From Herminiimonas sp. (GTDB lineage Bacteria; Pseudomonadota; Gammaproteobacteria; Burkholderiales; Burkholderiaceae): 64,000 nucleotides of DNA. Made by a program: the position numbers and the translations under genes. Numbering within the stretch: position 1 is the stretch's first letter; every line of letters begins with the position of its first letter. The notes below the pieces were generated by a model. That model was not told the origin of the DNA, did no database searches, and worked only from the letters and a program-made list of their open reading frames with translations. Where the stretch lies: assembly GCF_030655415.1 (NCBI RefSeq), contig NZ_JAURVN010000015.1, positions 124,001 to 188,000 of the forward strand. The letters run 5' to 3'. Positions 19,591 through 27,913 of this stretch are shown one piece after another.

Positions 19591-20375
19591 TGACATTGAC
19601 CGCCACAGTAAAAACCCTTGCTTCATTGTGTGAATCAAGCGCACAGAATATTGCCATCCATATCGTCGCCGAAACTGGGTCGACCAATGCCGATTTGCTG
19701 TCTGAAGTGGGGCGGCTCACTGGTCCGACCTTGTTGTGGGCCGAGTCGCAAACGGCGGGTAAAGGCCGCGCTGGCCGCAACTGGCATTCGTCGGCTGGCG
19801 CCACGCTGACATTTTCTCTGGCGTGGAAATTTGACTTGCCGGCTCAAGCGCTGGCGGGCTTATCGCTTGCGGTTGGTGTCGTCGTGGCAGAAGCGCTGAC
19901 ATCGTTCGGCGTCGCTGCCAGCTTGAAATGGCCTAATGATGTATTAAAAGACGGCGACAAGTTGGCCGGCATCTTGATTGAAACCGCAGTGGATAAAGAC
20001 GATCGCTCAGCGATCTGGACCATCATAGGCATAGGCATCAATCTTGCGCAGGCTGAGCAATTAAGCGAGCAACTAGGTCGTGCTGTAGCCGATGCGCCCG
20101 AGTTGCTGGCGCAACGTGAACCAGTCATGGCTGCCTTGCTGAATCGTTTTAGCGTCGCCTTGCCGGCATTCGAGCAACATGGATTTTCTGCTTTTGCAGC
20201 CGCGTGGAATGCGCTGGACGCCTATGGCGGACTTGATGTGAATATTCTGGATCAAGGAAAAATTCTGCATAGCGGTACAGCGGCCGGCGTTGATGATGCG
20301 GGTCGCTTATTGCTGGATACAGCAGATGGCCGTATTGCGATTGTCGCTGGCGATGTGTCCTTGCGAACTGCATAA
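19590..20375 (+). CDS. birA: Biotin--[acetyl-CoA-carboxylase] ligase
   Basis: A 261-residue enzyme that activates biotin with ATP and attaches it to the biotin carboxyl carrier protein. The biotinyl-AMP loop is GRAGRNWHSS (59-68), and the active-site lysine region is KWPNDVLKDGDKLAGILIE. It lacks the N-terminal helix-turn-helix of E. coli BirA, so it is a catalytic-only, non-repressor form. coaX follows closely, a common betaproteobacterial pairing. Confidence 0.95.
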   Translation: MTLTATVKTLASLCESSAQNIAIHIVAETGSTNADLLSEVGRLTGPTLLWAESQTAGKGRAGRNWHSSAGATLTFSLAWKFDLPAQALAGLSLAVGVVVAEALTSFGVAASLKWPNDVLKDGDKLAGILIETAVDKDDRSAIWTIIGIGINLAQAEQLSEQLGRAVADAPELLAQREPVMAALLNRFSVALPAFEQHGFSAFAAAWNALDAYGGLDVNILDQGKILHSGTAAGVDDAGRLLLDTADGRIAIVAGDVSLRTA

Positions 20376-20409
20376 GAATACACAGAGAAATACACGGAGA
20401 AACAAGACG

Positions 20410-21189
20410 ATGTTGTTATTGGTCGACGCAGGCAATACGCGTATCAAATGGGCGGTGGTCGATAGATCGATCGCGCAGACGCCGGGCATCTGGCATGCAT
20501 CAGGCAACGTGGCGCGCGCCGATGCAGCGCAACTGGTGCAGGCGTGGAGTGCTTTTAAAATCGGTCGTATTCTTTTGTCAAACGTGGCCGGCGCCGGGAT
20601 GCGCGACGAACTTGAAAAAGCGGTATCGCATTCGGCCGGCATGAAGCCAGTCGCGATGGAATGGTTTGAGTCTGCTGCTTTGTTAGGCGGTGTGCGCAAT
20701 CAATATTTGAATCCGAACCAGCTCGGCAGCGATCGTTTTGCCGCAGTCATCGGTGCGCATGCCTTGTTCCCGAATAAAAATTTGCTGGTCGCGACTTGCG
20801 GTACGGCGACCACCATCGATGCCGTGAATGCAGACGGCACTTTTGTCGGCGGCATGATTTTGCCCGGATTGGGTTTGATGGCATCGTCACTCGCAAAAAA
20901 TACTGCGCAGCTGCCGGAAGTTGCCTTGCACGCGGATGCCTCGCAACCATTTGCCGATCATACGGATGCGGCGATCGTCAGCGGTTGTTTGGCGGCGCAG
21001 GCCGGCGCGATAGAACGTGCATTTGCGGCGCACTCAAACGCGCATCCTGACGACGAGGTTTGCTGTATTCTGGCTGGCGGCGCGGCGGATTTGATTGCGC
21101 CGCAGCTGTCGATTGCTTATCAGCGCGTCGATAATCTGGTGTTGATCGGTTTGCATACTGTGGCTACTCAAACTTTACCTACATGCTAA
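20410..21189 (+). CDS. coaX: Type III pantothenate kinase
   Basis: A 259-residue enzyme catalysing the first step of coenzyme A synthesis. The motifs are the phosphate-binding DAGNTRIKW at residues 6-14, NPNQLGSDRFAA, and CGTATTIDAV. Type III enzymes are not inhibited by coenzyme A. The start at 20410 places the DAGNT motif at the N-terminus, as in the family; the same frame is open upstream inside birA, but that extension is spurious. The stop overlaps the start of the SPOR gene by seven bases. Confidence 0.96.
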   Translation: MLLLVDAGNTRIKWAVVDRSIAQTPGIWHASGNVARADAAQLVQAWSAFKIGRILLSNVAGAGMRDELEKAVSHSAGMKPVAMEWFESAALLGGVRNQYLNPNQLGSDRFAAVIGAHALFPNKNLLVATCGTATTIDAVNADGTFVGGMILPGLGLMASSLAKNTAQLPEVALHADASQPFADHTDAAIVSGCLAAQAGAIERAFAAHSNAHPDDEVCCILAGGAADLIAPQLSIAYQRVDNLVLIGLHTVATQTLPTC

Positions 21190-21935
21190 AAATTCTGTTC
21201 GGCTTACTGTTATTGCTCAACGGCGGCTTGTTCGCTTATCAACAAGGTTATCTCGACACCTTGTCGCCATCGAACCGTGAACCGTCGCGTTTGGCGCAGC
21301 AATTGAATGCTGACAAACTCAAATTGATTTCAACGACGACTGCCGCAACTACCAACGATAAAGCTGGTGCTAAATCCGAAACCAAATCGGAAGTGAAAGA
21401 GGCTGCTGTTGTAGCGCCTGCTGAGCCGGAAAAAAATCTGGCCCGCGCAGACAAGATGTCGAATGGGCTGGCATGCGCCGAGGTCGGCAATTTCGATACA
21501 GCAGAAGCTAAGAAATTCGAAGCGCAACTGGCCGCACTGTCACTTGGTGACAGACTGACGCGCCGTGCCATTCCTGAGAATGTACGACACATGGTCTACA
21601 TCCCGTCTTTGGGAAGCAAAGACGCTGCCGATAAAAAGGCCGGCGAACTGAAGCGACTAGGCGTGGAAGACTTCTTCGTCATTCAAGACAATTCGCCTTT
21701 GCAATGGGGAATTTCGCTGGGGATCTTCAAATCCGAGGAAGCCGCACGTAATCAACTCGCCGCCTTGAATCAAAAAGGCGTGCGTAGTGCGCGCGTGGGT
21801 GCGCACACGCCAAGCGCGACCAAAGTTGCGTTTCAACTGCGTGGGCTGGATGTAGCTGCGAAGAACAGCGTGACTAAAATCAAGGAAGCTTTCCCCAAGC
21901 AAGAGCTGCGTGAATGCAGCGCTGCTGCTGGCTAA
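21183..21935 (+). CDS. SPOR-domain membrane protein
   Basis: A 250-residue bitopic inner-membrane protein: one N-terminal helix (residues 3-20), a low-complexity Ala/Lys/Glu linker (about 45-85), and a SPOR-like domain (about 130-215, with VYIPSLGSKDAADKKAGELKR and ISLGIFKSEEAARNQL). SPOR domains bind denuded peptidoglycan glycans at division sites. It is translationally coupled to coaX, although no functional link is known. Confidence 0.82.
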   Translation: MLKILFGLLLLLNGGLFAYQQGYLDTLSPSNREPSRLAQQLNADKLKLISTTTAATTNDKAGAKSETKSEVKEAAVVAPAEPEKNLARADKMSNGLACAEVGNFDTAEAKKFEAQLAALSLGDRLTRRAIPENVRHMVYIPSLGSKDAADKKAGELKRLGVEDFFVIQDNSPLQWGISLGIFKSEEAARNQLAALNQKGVRSARVGAHTPSATKVAFQLRGLDVAAKNSVTKIKEAFPKQELRECSAAAG

Positions 21936-21973
21936 ACTCTCGCGAGGCCTTACAGAAATATCGCGAACATGAG

Positions 21974-22198
21974 TCAGCTAGTTTGCGATAGCTTGTCTTC
22001 AAGACGCTGTTGCGCACGTGATGCGCGCAAGACGGCTAAACACTTTTCGCACATGCAGTTTTTTGCCTGACCGTTTGCATCCAATACCAATTCAGATTTG
22101 CTTGCCGTCGGCAAGGCGGTGCACCAGCACCGTTGCGCTGATATCGTATCGACCATGCCGCATGAAAACGTAGCGCCGCATTGTGAGCAATGGCTCAT
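21974..22198 (-). CDS. Cysteine-rich CWC-family protein
   Basis: A 74-residue protein with eight cysteines: C4, C7, C13, C24, C26, C48, C50 and C53, including the CWC motif that names the family and CMCEKC. The spacing suggests two zinc-binding or other metal-binding knuckles. Function is unknown. It lies alone on the minus strand between the SPOR gene and argB. Confidence 0.8.
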   Translation of the reverse strand: MSHCSQCGATFSCGMVDTISAQRCWCTALPTASKSELVLDANGQAKNCMCEKCLAVLRASRAQQRLEDKLSQTS

Positions 22199-22410
22199 AG
22201 GTTTATCCGATCATGCATCAAAGTAGGGCGTAAAGCGGGATGCTGGCTTGTGAACTGGGGCAGATGGCAGGCGCGCATGGCGCAAGATTTTTGTCGCATT
22301 TTGTCAAACGTGCAATATGTGTGCGGAAATTTTGTGGGAATTCAGACAAGAGCCGGGAAAACATTCGGCATTCACTGTAAAATCGCGGTCATCTATTTTC
22401 AGGACTTGCC

Positions 22411-23313
22411 ATGACTGACACGAATGCCGATCTTACTGTAGTTTCGCCGCAAATACAGGCGCAAATTCTGGCCGAGGCGCTGCCGTATATCCGCAAATTT
22501 CACGGCAAAACCATCGTCGTCAAATACGGCGGCAATGCGATGACCGAAGAGCGTCTGAAGCACAGCTTCGCTCGCGATGTGATTTTGTTGAAACTGGTCG
22601 GCATGAACCCGGTTGTGGTTCACGGCGGCGGTCCGCAAATTGACAACGCGCTGAAGAAAATCGGCAAGCAAGGCACCTTCATCCAGGGCATGCGCATCAC
22701 CGATGAAGAAACCATGGAAGTTGTCGAATGGGTTTTGGGCGGCGAAGTGCAGCAAGATATCGTCATGCTGATCAATCATTACGGCGGCCAGGCTGTTGGC
22801 TTGACCGGCAAAGATGGCGGCCTGATTCGTGCGCACAAAATGAAAATGCCAGATCGTGAAAACCCAGGTCAGTTCCTCGACATCGGTTTTGTCGGCGAGA
22901 TCGAAGCGATCAATCCTGCGGTCGTAAAAGCATTGCAGGACGATGCCTTCATCCCGATCATTTCGCCTATCGGTTTTGGTGATGACGGCCAGGCTTACAA
23001 CATCAATGCCGACGTCGTCGCTGGCAAAATCGCGGAAATCCTGAAAGCTGAAAAGCTGATCATGATGACCAATATCGCTGGCGTACAAGACAAGCAAGGC
23101 AATCTGCTGACCGATTTATCCGCGCGTGAAATCGACGAAATGTTCGACGACGGCACGATCTCTGGCGGCATGTTGCCGAAGATTTCTTCCGCGCTGGATG
23201 CGGCGAAATCCGGCGTCAACACCGTGCATATCATTGACGGTCGTATCGAACATTCCTTGCTGCTGGAAGTGCTGACCGAGCAAGCATTCGGTACGATGAT
23301 ACGTTCGCACTAA
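22411..23313 (+). CDS. argB: Acetylglutamate kinase
   Basis: A 300-residue enzyme that phosphorylates N-acetylglutamate in arginine synthesis. Typical motifs are the phosphate loop KYGGNAM near residue 36, VHGGGPQI near 71, and the nucleotide site [11 protein letters not shown]. It is a monocistronic gene, with a -10 like TAAAAT at about 22377 and a strong terminator after it. Confidence 0.97.
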   Translation: MTDTNADLTVVSPQIQAQILAEALPYIRKFHGKTIVVKYGGNAMTEERLKHSFARDVILLKLVGMNPVVVHGGGPQIDNALKKIGKQGTFIQGMRITDEETMEVVEWVLGGEVQQDIVMLINHYGGQAVGLTGKDGGLIRAHKMKMPDRENPGQFLDIGFVGEIEAINPAVVKALQDDAFIPIISPIGFGDDGQAYNINADVVAGKIAEILKAEKLIMMTNIAGVQDKQGNLLTDLSAREIDEMFDDGTISGGMLPKISSALDAAKSGVNTVHIIDGRIEHSLLLEVLTEQAFGTMIRSH

Positions 23314-23342
23314 ACAGAATTTCGCTTTAGCGATTCACTCGC

Positions 23343-23385
23343 AAAAAAGGCCTGCTGACTTCACTGTTAGCAGGCCTTTTTGTTT
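23343..23385 (+). terminator. Rho-independent terminator after argB
   Basis: Stem GGCCTGCT (23349-23356) pairing with AGCAGGCC (23368-23375), flanked by six A on the left and five T on the right. Confidence 0.93.
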
Positions 23386-23768
23386 GCTTGCAGATTTCCT
23401 GCTTGAGCTATTCACGTCTTCATTTTTACCTGTATGTAGTAGTGAATTTCCATGTGGAAATTATTCATTCGAGAAAATGCATCAAGCGAGTGCGGCTAAG
23501 GGAAAGTGTTGTCCCGCCTGATTTTTTCGCAACATTCTCAAATGAAATGTTGATCATTCGAACCATAAACATGGGATATTAATGTTGCATTCTGTCAGCA
23601 ATACTTCAATACCTGTCGTTGAATGGAGCGTTCGCACAGCAAAGGATTTCAATTCCTTTTGAGAGCATTCTAAGTGAATATTTAAGGGACGGAGGGTGGC
23701 GATTCGATCGACTTGATTGAGTGAGCTGCCGAAGCTGTAAAACAATAATTAAAATTTTGGAGATTCCT
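23386..23768. other. Intergenic region before the chemoreceptor gene
   Basis: About 383 AT-rich bases without a convincing gene. It contains the perfect palindrome AATTTCCA-TG-TGGAAATT (23445-23462) and two copies of TCATTCGA (near 23465 and 23553). I saw no clear sigma-28 type flagellar promoter. The base composition is lower in G+C than the flanking genes, which fits inserted or fast-changing DNA. Confidence 0.5.
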
Positions 23769-25367
23769 ATGTCCAGCCTGCAAACACGCAGTTCAATGAC
23801 GATCGCCAAAAAGCTCGGGCTGCTCATCGCCAGCGCGATTCTCGGCATTATTATTCTCACCGCCTTATCCCTGATCTCTGAACGAAAACTCATTCTTGAA
23901 GAGCGCAAAAGTAATGTGCGCCAGGTAGTAGAAGCGGCGCACGGCATACTCGCTTATTACCAGCAGTTGGCCAGCAAAGGGACGCTGACCGAGACTGACG
24001 CCAAACAACAAGCGATGCAAACCATCAAGGGTTTGCGTTACAGCGGCAACGAATATTTCTGGATCAATGACATGCAACCGCGCATGTTGATGCATCCGAT
24101 CAATGCAGCGCTGGACGGCAAGGATCTGACGGAAAATAAAGATCCGACTGGCAAACATCTATTCGTGGAATTCGTCAAAATCGTCAAGGCAGAAGGCGCT
24201 GGTTTCGTGCCGTATATGTGGGCCAAGCCGGGCAATTCCGAGCCGGTGCCGAAAGTGTCTTACGTCAAAGGTTTTGAACCTTGGGGCTGGATCATCGGTT
24301 CCGGTGTCTATATGGATACCGTGGAAGCCACGATCATGCAGCGCCTGATTTACTTCGGGATAGGCGCGGCGATTCTGGCCATAATCTTGTTTGTCATCGG
24401 CATGGTGATTACCCGCGGTTTGCTCAAACAACTTGGTGGTGAGCCAGGCTACGCGGCAGCGATCGCAGGCGATATCGCGAACGGCGATTTGACGGTAGAC
24501 GTCAAGACACGTCCAGGTGATAGCACCAGTCTGTTATTCGCGATGAAGAGCATGCGCGACAGTCTTGCGAAAGTAGTCGGTGAAGTGCGGGTCGGTACCG
24601 ATACCATCGCCACTGCTTCGGTCCAGATCGCAGCCGGCAATCTGGATCTGTCATCGCGTACCGAACAGCAAGCAAGCTCGCTGGAAGAAACCGCATCGTC
24701 GATGGAAGAACTGACTTCCACCGTCAAACAAAATGCAGACAATGCTCAACAAGCTAATCAACTCGCGGCGCAGGCTTCCGCAGTTGCGGTCAAAGGCGGC
24801 GAAGTTGTTGCGCGCGTGGTCGATACGATGGGATCCATCACTGATTCCTCGAAGAAGATTGTCGACATCATCAGCGTGATCGACAGCATCGCGTTCCAGA
24901 CCAATATTCTGGCTTTGAATGCGGCGGTCGAAGCTGCACGTGCTGGTGAGCAAGGCCGTGGTTTTGCCGTCGTCGCAACCGAAGTAAGAAATCTGGCGCA
25001 ACGCTCCGCCTCCGCCGCCAAAGAAATCAAGAGCTTGATCGGCGACTCGGTAGACAAGGTTGATTCAGGTAGTCACCTGGTCGCGGAAGCGGGCGTCACG
25101 ATGAACGAAATCGTCAGCAGCGTGAAACGCGTGACCGACATCATGGCTGAAATCACTGCGGCGAGCAGAGAGCAAAGCGCAGGCATCGAGCAGGTTAATC
25201 AGGCGATCGCGCAGATGGATCAAGTGACGCAGCAAAATGCTGCATTGGTAGAAGAAGCCGCCGCAGCAGCCGAAGCGATGCAGGATCAGGCGCGTAAATT
25301 GAATGACGTGGTTGGTGTTTTCAAACTGTCGGGTACTAACCAGCAGGCGGCTTTGCAACTGCGTTGA
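23769..25367 (+). CDS. Methyl-accepting chemotaxis protein with single Cache domain
   Basis: A 532-residue chemoreceptor. A first membrane helix (about 16-36) is followed by a periplasmic sCache_2-like domain (about 45-190, with [15 protein letters not shown] and [15 protein letters not shown]), a second helix (about 195-217), a HAMP segment and a signalling domain whose conserved tip is [20 protein letters not shown]. sCache_2 receptors commonly sense small organic acids. The C-terminus (QQAALQLR) lacks a CheR/CheB-binding pentapeptide. The start is supported by GGAG six bases upstream of the ATG. Confidence 0.93.
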   Translation: MSSLQTRSSMTIAKKLGLLIASAILGIIILTALSLISERKLILEERKSNVRQVVEAAHGILAYYQQLASKGTLTETDAKQQAMQTIKGLRYSGNEYFWINDMQPRMLMHPINAALDGKDLTENKDPTGKHLFVEFVKIVKAEGAGFVPYMWAKPGNSEPVPKVSYVKGFEPWGWIIGSGVYMDTVEATIMQRLIYFGIGAAILAIILFVIGMVITRGLLKQLGGEPGYAAAIAGDIANGDLTVDVKTRPGDSTSLLFAMKSMRDSLAKVVGEVRVGTDTIATASVQIAAGNLDLSSRTEQQASSLEETASSMEELTSTVKQNADNAQQANQLAAQASAVAVKGGEVVARVVDTMGSITDSSKKIVDIISVIDSIAFQTNILALNAAVEAARAGEQGRGFAVVATEVRNLAQRSASAAKEIKSLIGDSVDKVDSGSHLVAEAGVTMNEIVSSVKRVTDIMAEITAASREQSAGIEQVNQAIAQMDQVTQQNAALVEEAAAAAEAMQDQARKLNDVVGVFKLSGTNQQAALQLR

Positions 25368-25433
25368 GCAAGATGGTAGTGGCGATTGCTTTGCGTTTTT
25401 GATCACTCACAAGAGCGCAAGTACGTAGAGCAA

Positions 25434-25468
25434 ACACGGGGTCGACAAGTTATTTCTCGACCCCGTGT
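25434..25468. terminator. Hairpin between convergent chemoreceptor and gumN-like genes
   Basis: A perfect 12-bp inverted repeat, ACACGGGGTCGA (25434-25445) and TCGACCCCGTGT (25457-25468), with an 11-base loop. It lacks a long T run, so intrinsic termination is likely but not certain. Confidence 0.6.
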
Positions 25469-25478
25469 GCATTTGGAT

Positions 25479-26441
25479 TCAATACAACTTCTCAACCTTG
25501 TAGCCTTGTTTTTGCAATAAGGCCGGTACGCCTTTATCACCGATCAAATGCAGGGCGCCTACTGCGACAAAACTTTTCTTGTCTGTTTTCAGTAGTGTCC
25601 CTATCTTGTCCGCCATGTTTGGATTGCGTTCATCCAGTAGCACGTGCTGCAAGAATTTGGCGGACGTAGATTCTTCGTTTTGCAACTCCAACAATGCCGC
25701 TTCCAAAGCTGGATTATCTGCATGCTGCCATGCGGTGATCAGGGCTAATCCCTTTTTGATGGCGCTACCGTCGGCCAGTTGAGCGAGTGTTTCCAATAGA
25801 TATTCTTCTTGCTGCTTATCAGTCAAACCATTGAAAAGAGAGAGTTGGTAATCTGCAGTTTCAAGCTGCGCTACGGTTTTCTTTTCATTCTTTGCGATCG
25901 TCAGAAAATACAGTTCTATGCCTTGTTCAGCCGGGTAACCTGCGCGCGCCATGGCTTGCACGATCAACAGATTGGTGACTAGCCACGGCTTCATGCGGAC
26001 TATGCTTTCAAATGGAATGCTCGCGCTTTGCAGTGCTTGTTTCAATTTTTCCAGACTGGCCGCTGAAATATGCTGATCTATGGTTTGGCCGTCTGGATAA
26101 ATGCTATGTCTGGCGGCGGCTTGTTGCAGCGCTGTCGTATCGCGGATATCGACTTCAAGCACCAGCTTGTCGGCGGCCGACAAGGCGCGTGTCACTTGCG
26201 GTTCGAGTGGGTAGAATGCAGCTTGCCCGACGTGAATGGTGCCGAACAGATAGCTGGTGTTGCCCTTATGGCTGACCCGATATAAAACGCCGCGCTGTGG
26301 CGCTGTCGATTTCTGCGAGTGTACGGCTGGCGTTTTGAGTGCGGTGTTTTTTGCATTAGCGTCAGCGCTAGCATCCGCATGCGCCTGCGACAAGAAGCAA
26401 CTGAATAGTAGGCTAAGGACAAGAACAAAATGACGATGCAT
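25479..26441 (-). CDS. TraB/GumN-family protein
   Basis: A 320-residue protein with a signal peptide (MHRHFVLVLSLLFSCFLSQAHA), so probably periplasmic or surface-exposed. The family motifs are GTIHVG near residue 70 and VGALHLIGDKGV near the C-terminus, which mark the putative metallo-hydrolase core of TraB/GumN proteins. Biochemical function is poorly defined. I chose the ATG at 26441 because of the strong ribosome binding site AAGGAG; the long upstream extension is a shadow. Confidence 0.85.
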   Translation of the reverse strand: MHRHFVLVLSLLFSCFLSQAHADASADANAKNTALKTPAVHSQKSTAPQRGVLYRVSHKGNTSYLFGTIHVGQAAFYPLEPQVTRALSAADKLVLEVDIRDTTALQQAAARHSIYPDGQTIDQHISAASLEKLKQALQSASIPFESIVRMKPWLVTNLLIVQAMARAGYPAEQGIELYFLTIAKNEKKTVAQLETADYQLSLFNGLTDKQQEEYLLETLAQLADGSAIKKGLALITAWQHADNPALEAALLELQNEESTSAKFLQHVLLDERNPNMADKIGTLLKTDKKSFVAVGALHLIGDKGVPALLQKQGYKVEKLY

Positions 26442-26481
26442 GTAACTCCTTTTTCTGTATTGATAATGCGCTGCCTGCATC

Positions 26482-27207
26482 ATGCGTAAGCTGACCTGGC
26501 TGTTCGATCTGGACAATACGCTGCACGATGCGTCGCATGCGATTTTTCCCGCGATCCATCTGAATATGAATGTCTTTATCGAGCGGGTGCTGCACAAGTC
26601 CGGCTTGCCCTCTGATGAAGCCGCCGTCAATGCCGCGCGCGTCATGTACTGGCAGCGTTACGGCGCCACCTTGCTCGGTATGGTAAATCATCATCAGGTG
26701 CGGCCTGAAGATTTCTTGCGTGAGGCGCATCGGTTTGATGATCTGGCGACGATGATTCGTGCCGAGCGTGGTCTGGGAAAATTATTGCGTAGACTTCCAG
26801 GTCAAAAAATTTTACTGACCAATGCACCCCGCCGCTATTCGGCTGACGTCTTGCGACATCTTGGCTTGCATAGGCATTTCGCCAAACACATTCCGATAGA
26901 AGCGATGCGCGTACATGGCCGCTTGCATCCCAAACCATCGAAACAGATGCTGCGAAAGCTGCTGGCGCGCCAGCGCATTTCAGCTCGTGATTGCATACTG
27001 GTCGAAGACACAGTCGCGCATTTAAAAGGCGCGAAGGAACTCGGCATGCACACGGTCTGGGTGACGCAATATCTGGCCAGCGATTCGATAAAAGGAGCGG
27101 CAGACGACAAGCACGCAACAGTCGCCTACACAAAACGCCCTATTTATGTCGATGTCAAAGTAAAATCCGTTGGGCAACTATTCAGGAAGTTGCACCGACT
27201 GCGCTAG
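26482..27207 (+). CDS. HAD-family pyrimidine 5'-nucleotidase
   Basis: A 241-residue HAD hydrolase. Motif I is DLDNT with nucleophile D9 and D11, motif II is the LLTNAP segment, the motif III lysine is in HPKPSK, and motif IV is VEDTVAHLKGA. The whole resembles the SDT1/PHM8 type of pyrimidine 5'-nucleotidase found near argB and slmA in Burkholderiales. The exact substrate is not proven. slmA starts 29 bases downstream, so the pair is probably an operon. Confidence 0.88.
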   Translation: MRKLTWLFDLDNTLHDASHAIFPAIHLNMNVFIERVLHKSGLPSDEAAVNAARVMYWQRYGATLLGMVNHHQVRPEDFLREAHRFDDLATMIRAERGLGKLLRRLPGQKILLTNAPRRYSADVLRHLGLHRHFAKHIPIEAMRVHGRLHPKPSKQMLRKLLARQRISARDCILVEDTVAHLKGAKELGMHTVWVTQYLASDSIKGAADDKHATVAYTKRPIYVDVKVKSVGQLFRKLHRLR

Positions 27208-27235
27208 TCCGATTGCTTACCTACTTATAAAAAAT

Positions 27236-27811
27236 ATGGCAACCACCAAACCAGGCGAACGCAAGCTGCAAATACTTCAGACATTGGCGACGATGTTGGA
27301 GCAGCCCAAGGGAGAAAAAATTACGACCGCAGCTTTGGCTGCGCGCGTCGAAGTTTCGGAGGCGGCCTTGTATCGACATTTCGCCAGCAAGGCGCAAATG
27401 TTCGAGGGCTTGATCGAGTTCATCGAATCGACGGTGTTTGGCTTGATCAACAAAATTACCGAACAGCAGGAAAATGGTTTGTCGCAAGTGCAAGCAACCG
27501 TACTGATGCTGCTTAACTTTGCTGAACGTAATCCTGGCATGACGCGCGTGATGATAGGCGACGCATTGGTGAATGAAGATGAACGTCTGCAAGCACGCAT
27601 GAATCAATTCATTGAGCGCATAGAGCTGGCGATCAAACAATCTTTGCGTGTCGCTGCCAGCCAGGGGCAGGCCAACGAAGCAGAAGTCGCCGCGCGCGCC
27701 AACTTGATTACAAGTGCAGTGCTTGGTCATTGGCAGCGTTATGCCAAAACCGGCTTCAAACAAAATCCATCCGTCTATGCCTCCGCGCAGATCGCGATGT
27801 TGCTGGCTTAA
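27236..27811 (+). CDS. slmA: Nucleoid occlusion factor SlmA (TetR family)
   Basis: A 191-residue TetR-like protein. The N-terminal helix-turn-helix contains ITTAALAARVEVSEAALYRHF, and the C-terminal part matches SlmA in FAERNPGMTRVMIGDALVNEDERL. SlmA binds chromosomal sites and blocks FtsZ assembly over the nucleoid. The start at 27236 (MATTKPGERK) fits the family; the longer frame reads into the upstream gene. Confidence 0.92.
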   Translation: MATTKPGERKLQILQTLATMLEQPKGEKITTAALAARVEVSEAALYRHFASKAQMFEGLIEFIESTVFGLINKITEQQENGLSQVQATVLMLLNFAERNPGMTRVMIGDALVNEDERLQARMNQFIERIELAIKQSLRVAASQGQANEAEVAARANLITSAVLGHWQRYAKTGFKQNPSVYASAQIAMLLA

Positions 27812-27913
27812 TAGCTGGTTCGTCATCGTTTTTTAAATCGTATGCTGACGTCGGCAAGGTCAGGTCGCTTGGTCGTACAATAGCGCCTTGCCCAGCATCG
27901 CTTTTCCTGACTT

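Noticed and set aside
22399..23097. Long minus-strand open frame (232 codons) opposite argB
   Set aside because: It lies fully antisense to a strongly conserved enzyme and has no recognisable product or ribosome binding site; codon bias of argB creates it.
23388..23582. Small open frame of 64 codons in the spacer before the chemoreceptor
   Set aside because: No ribosome binding site, family match or plausible composition.
23640..23768. Sigma-28 flagellar promoter for the chemoreceptor
   Set aside because: GCCGAAGC is present, but no TAAA-like -35 element lies at the required spacing.
27221..27826. Minus-strand frame of 201 codons opposite slmA
   Set aside because: Shadow of slmA with no signal.
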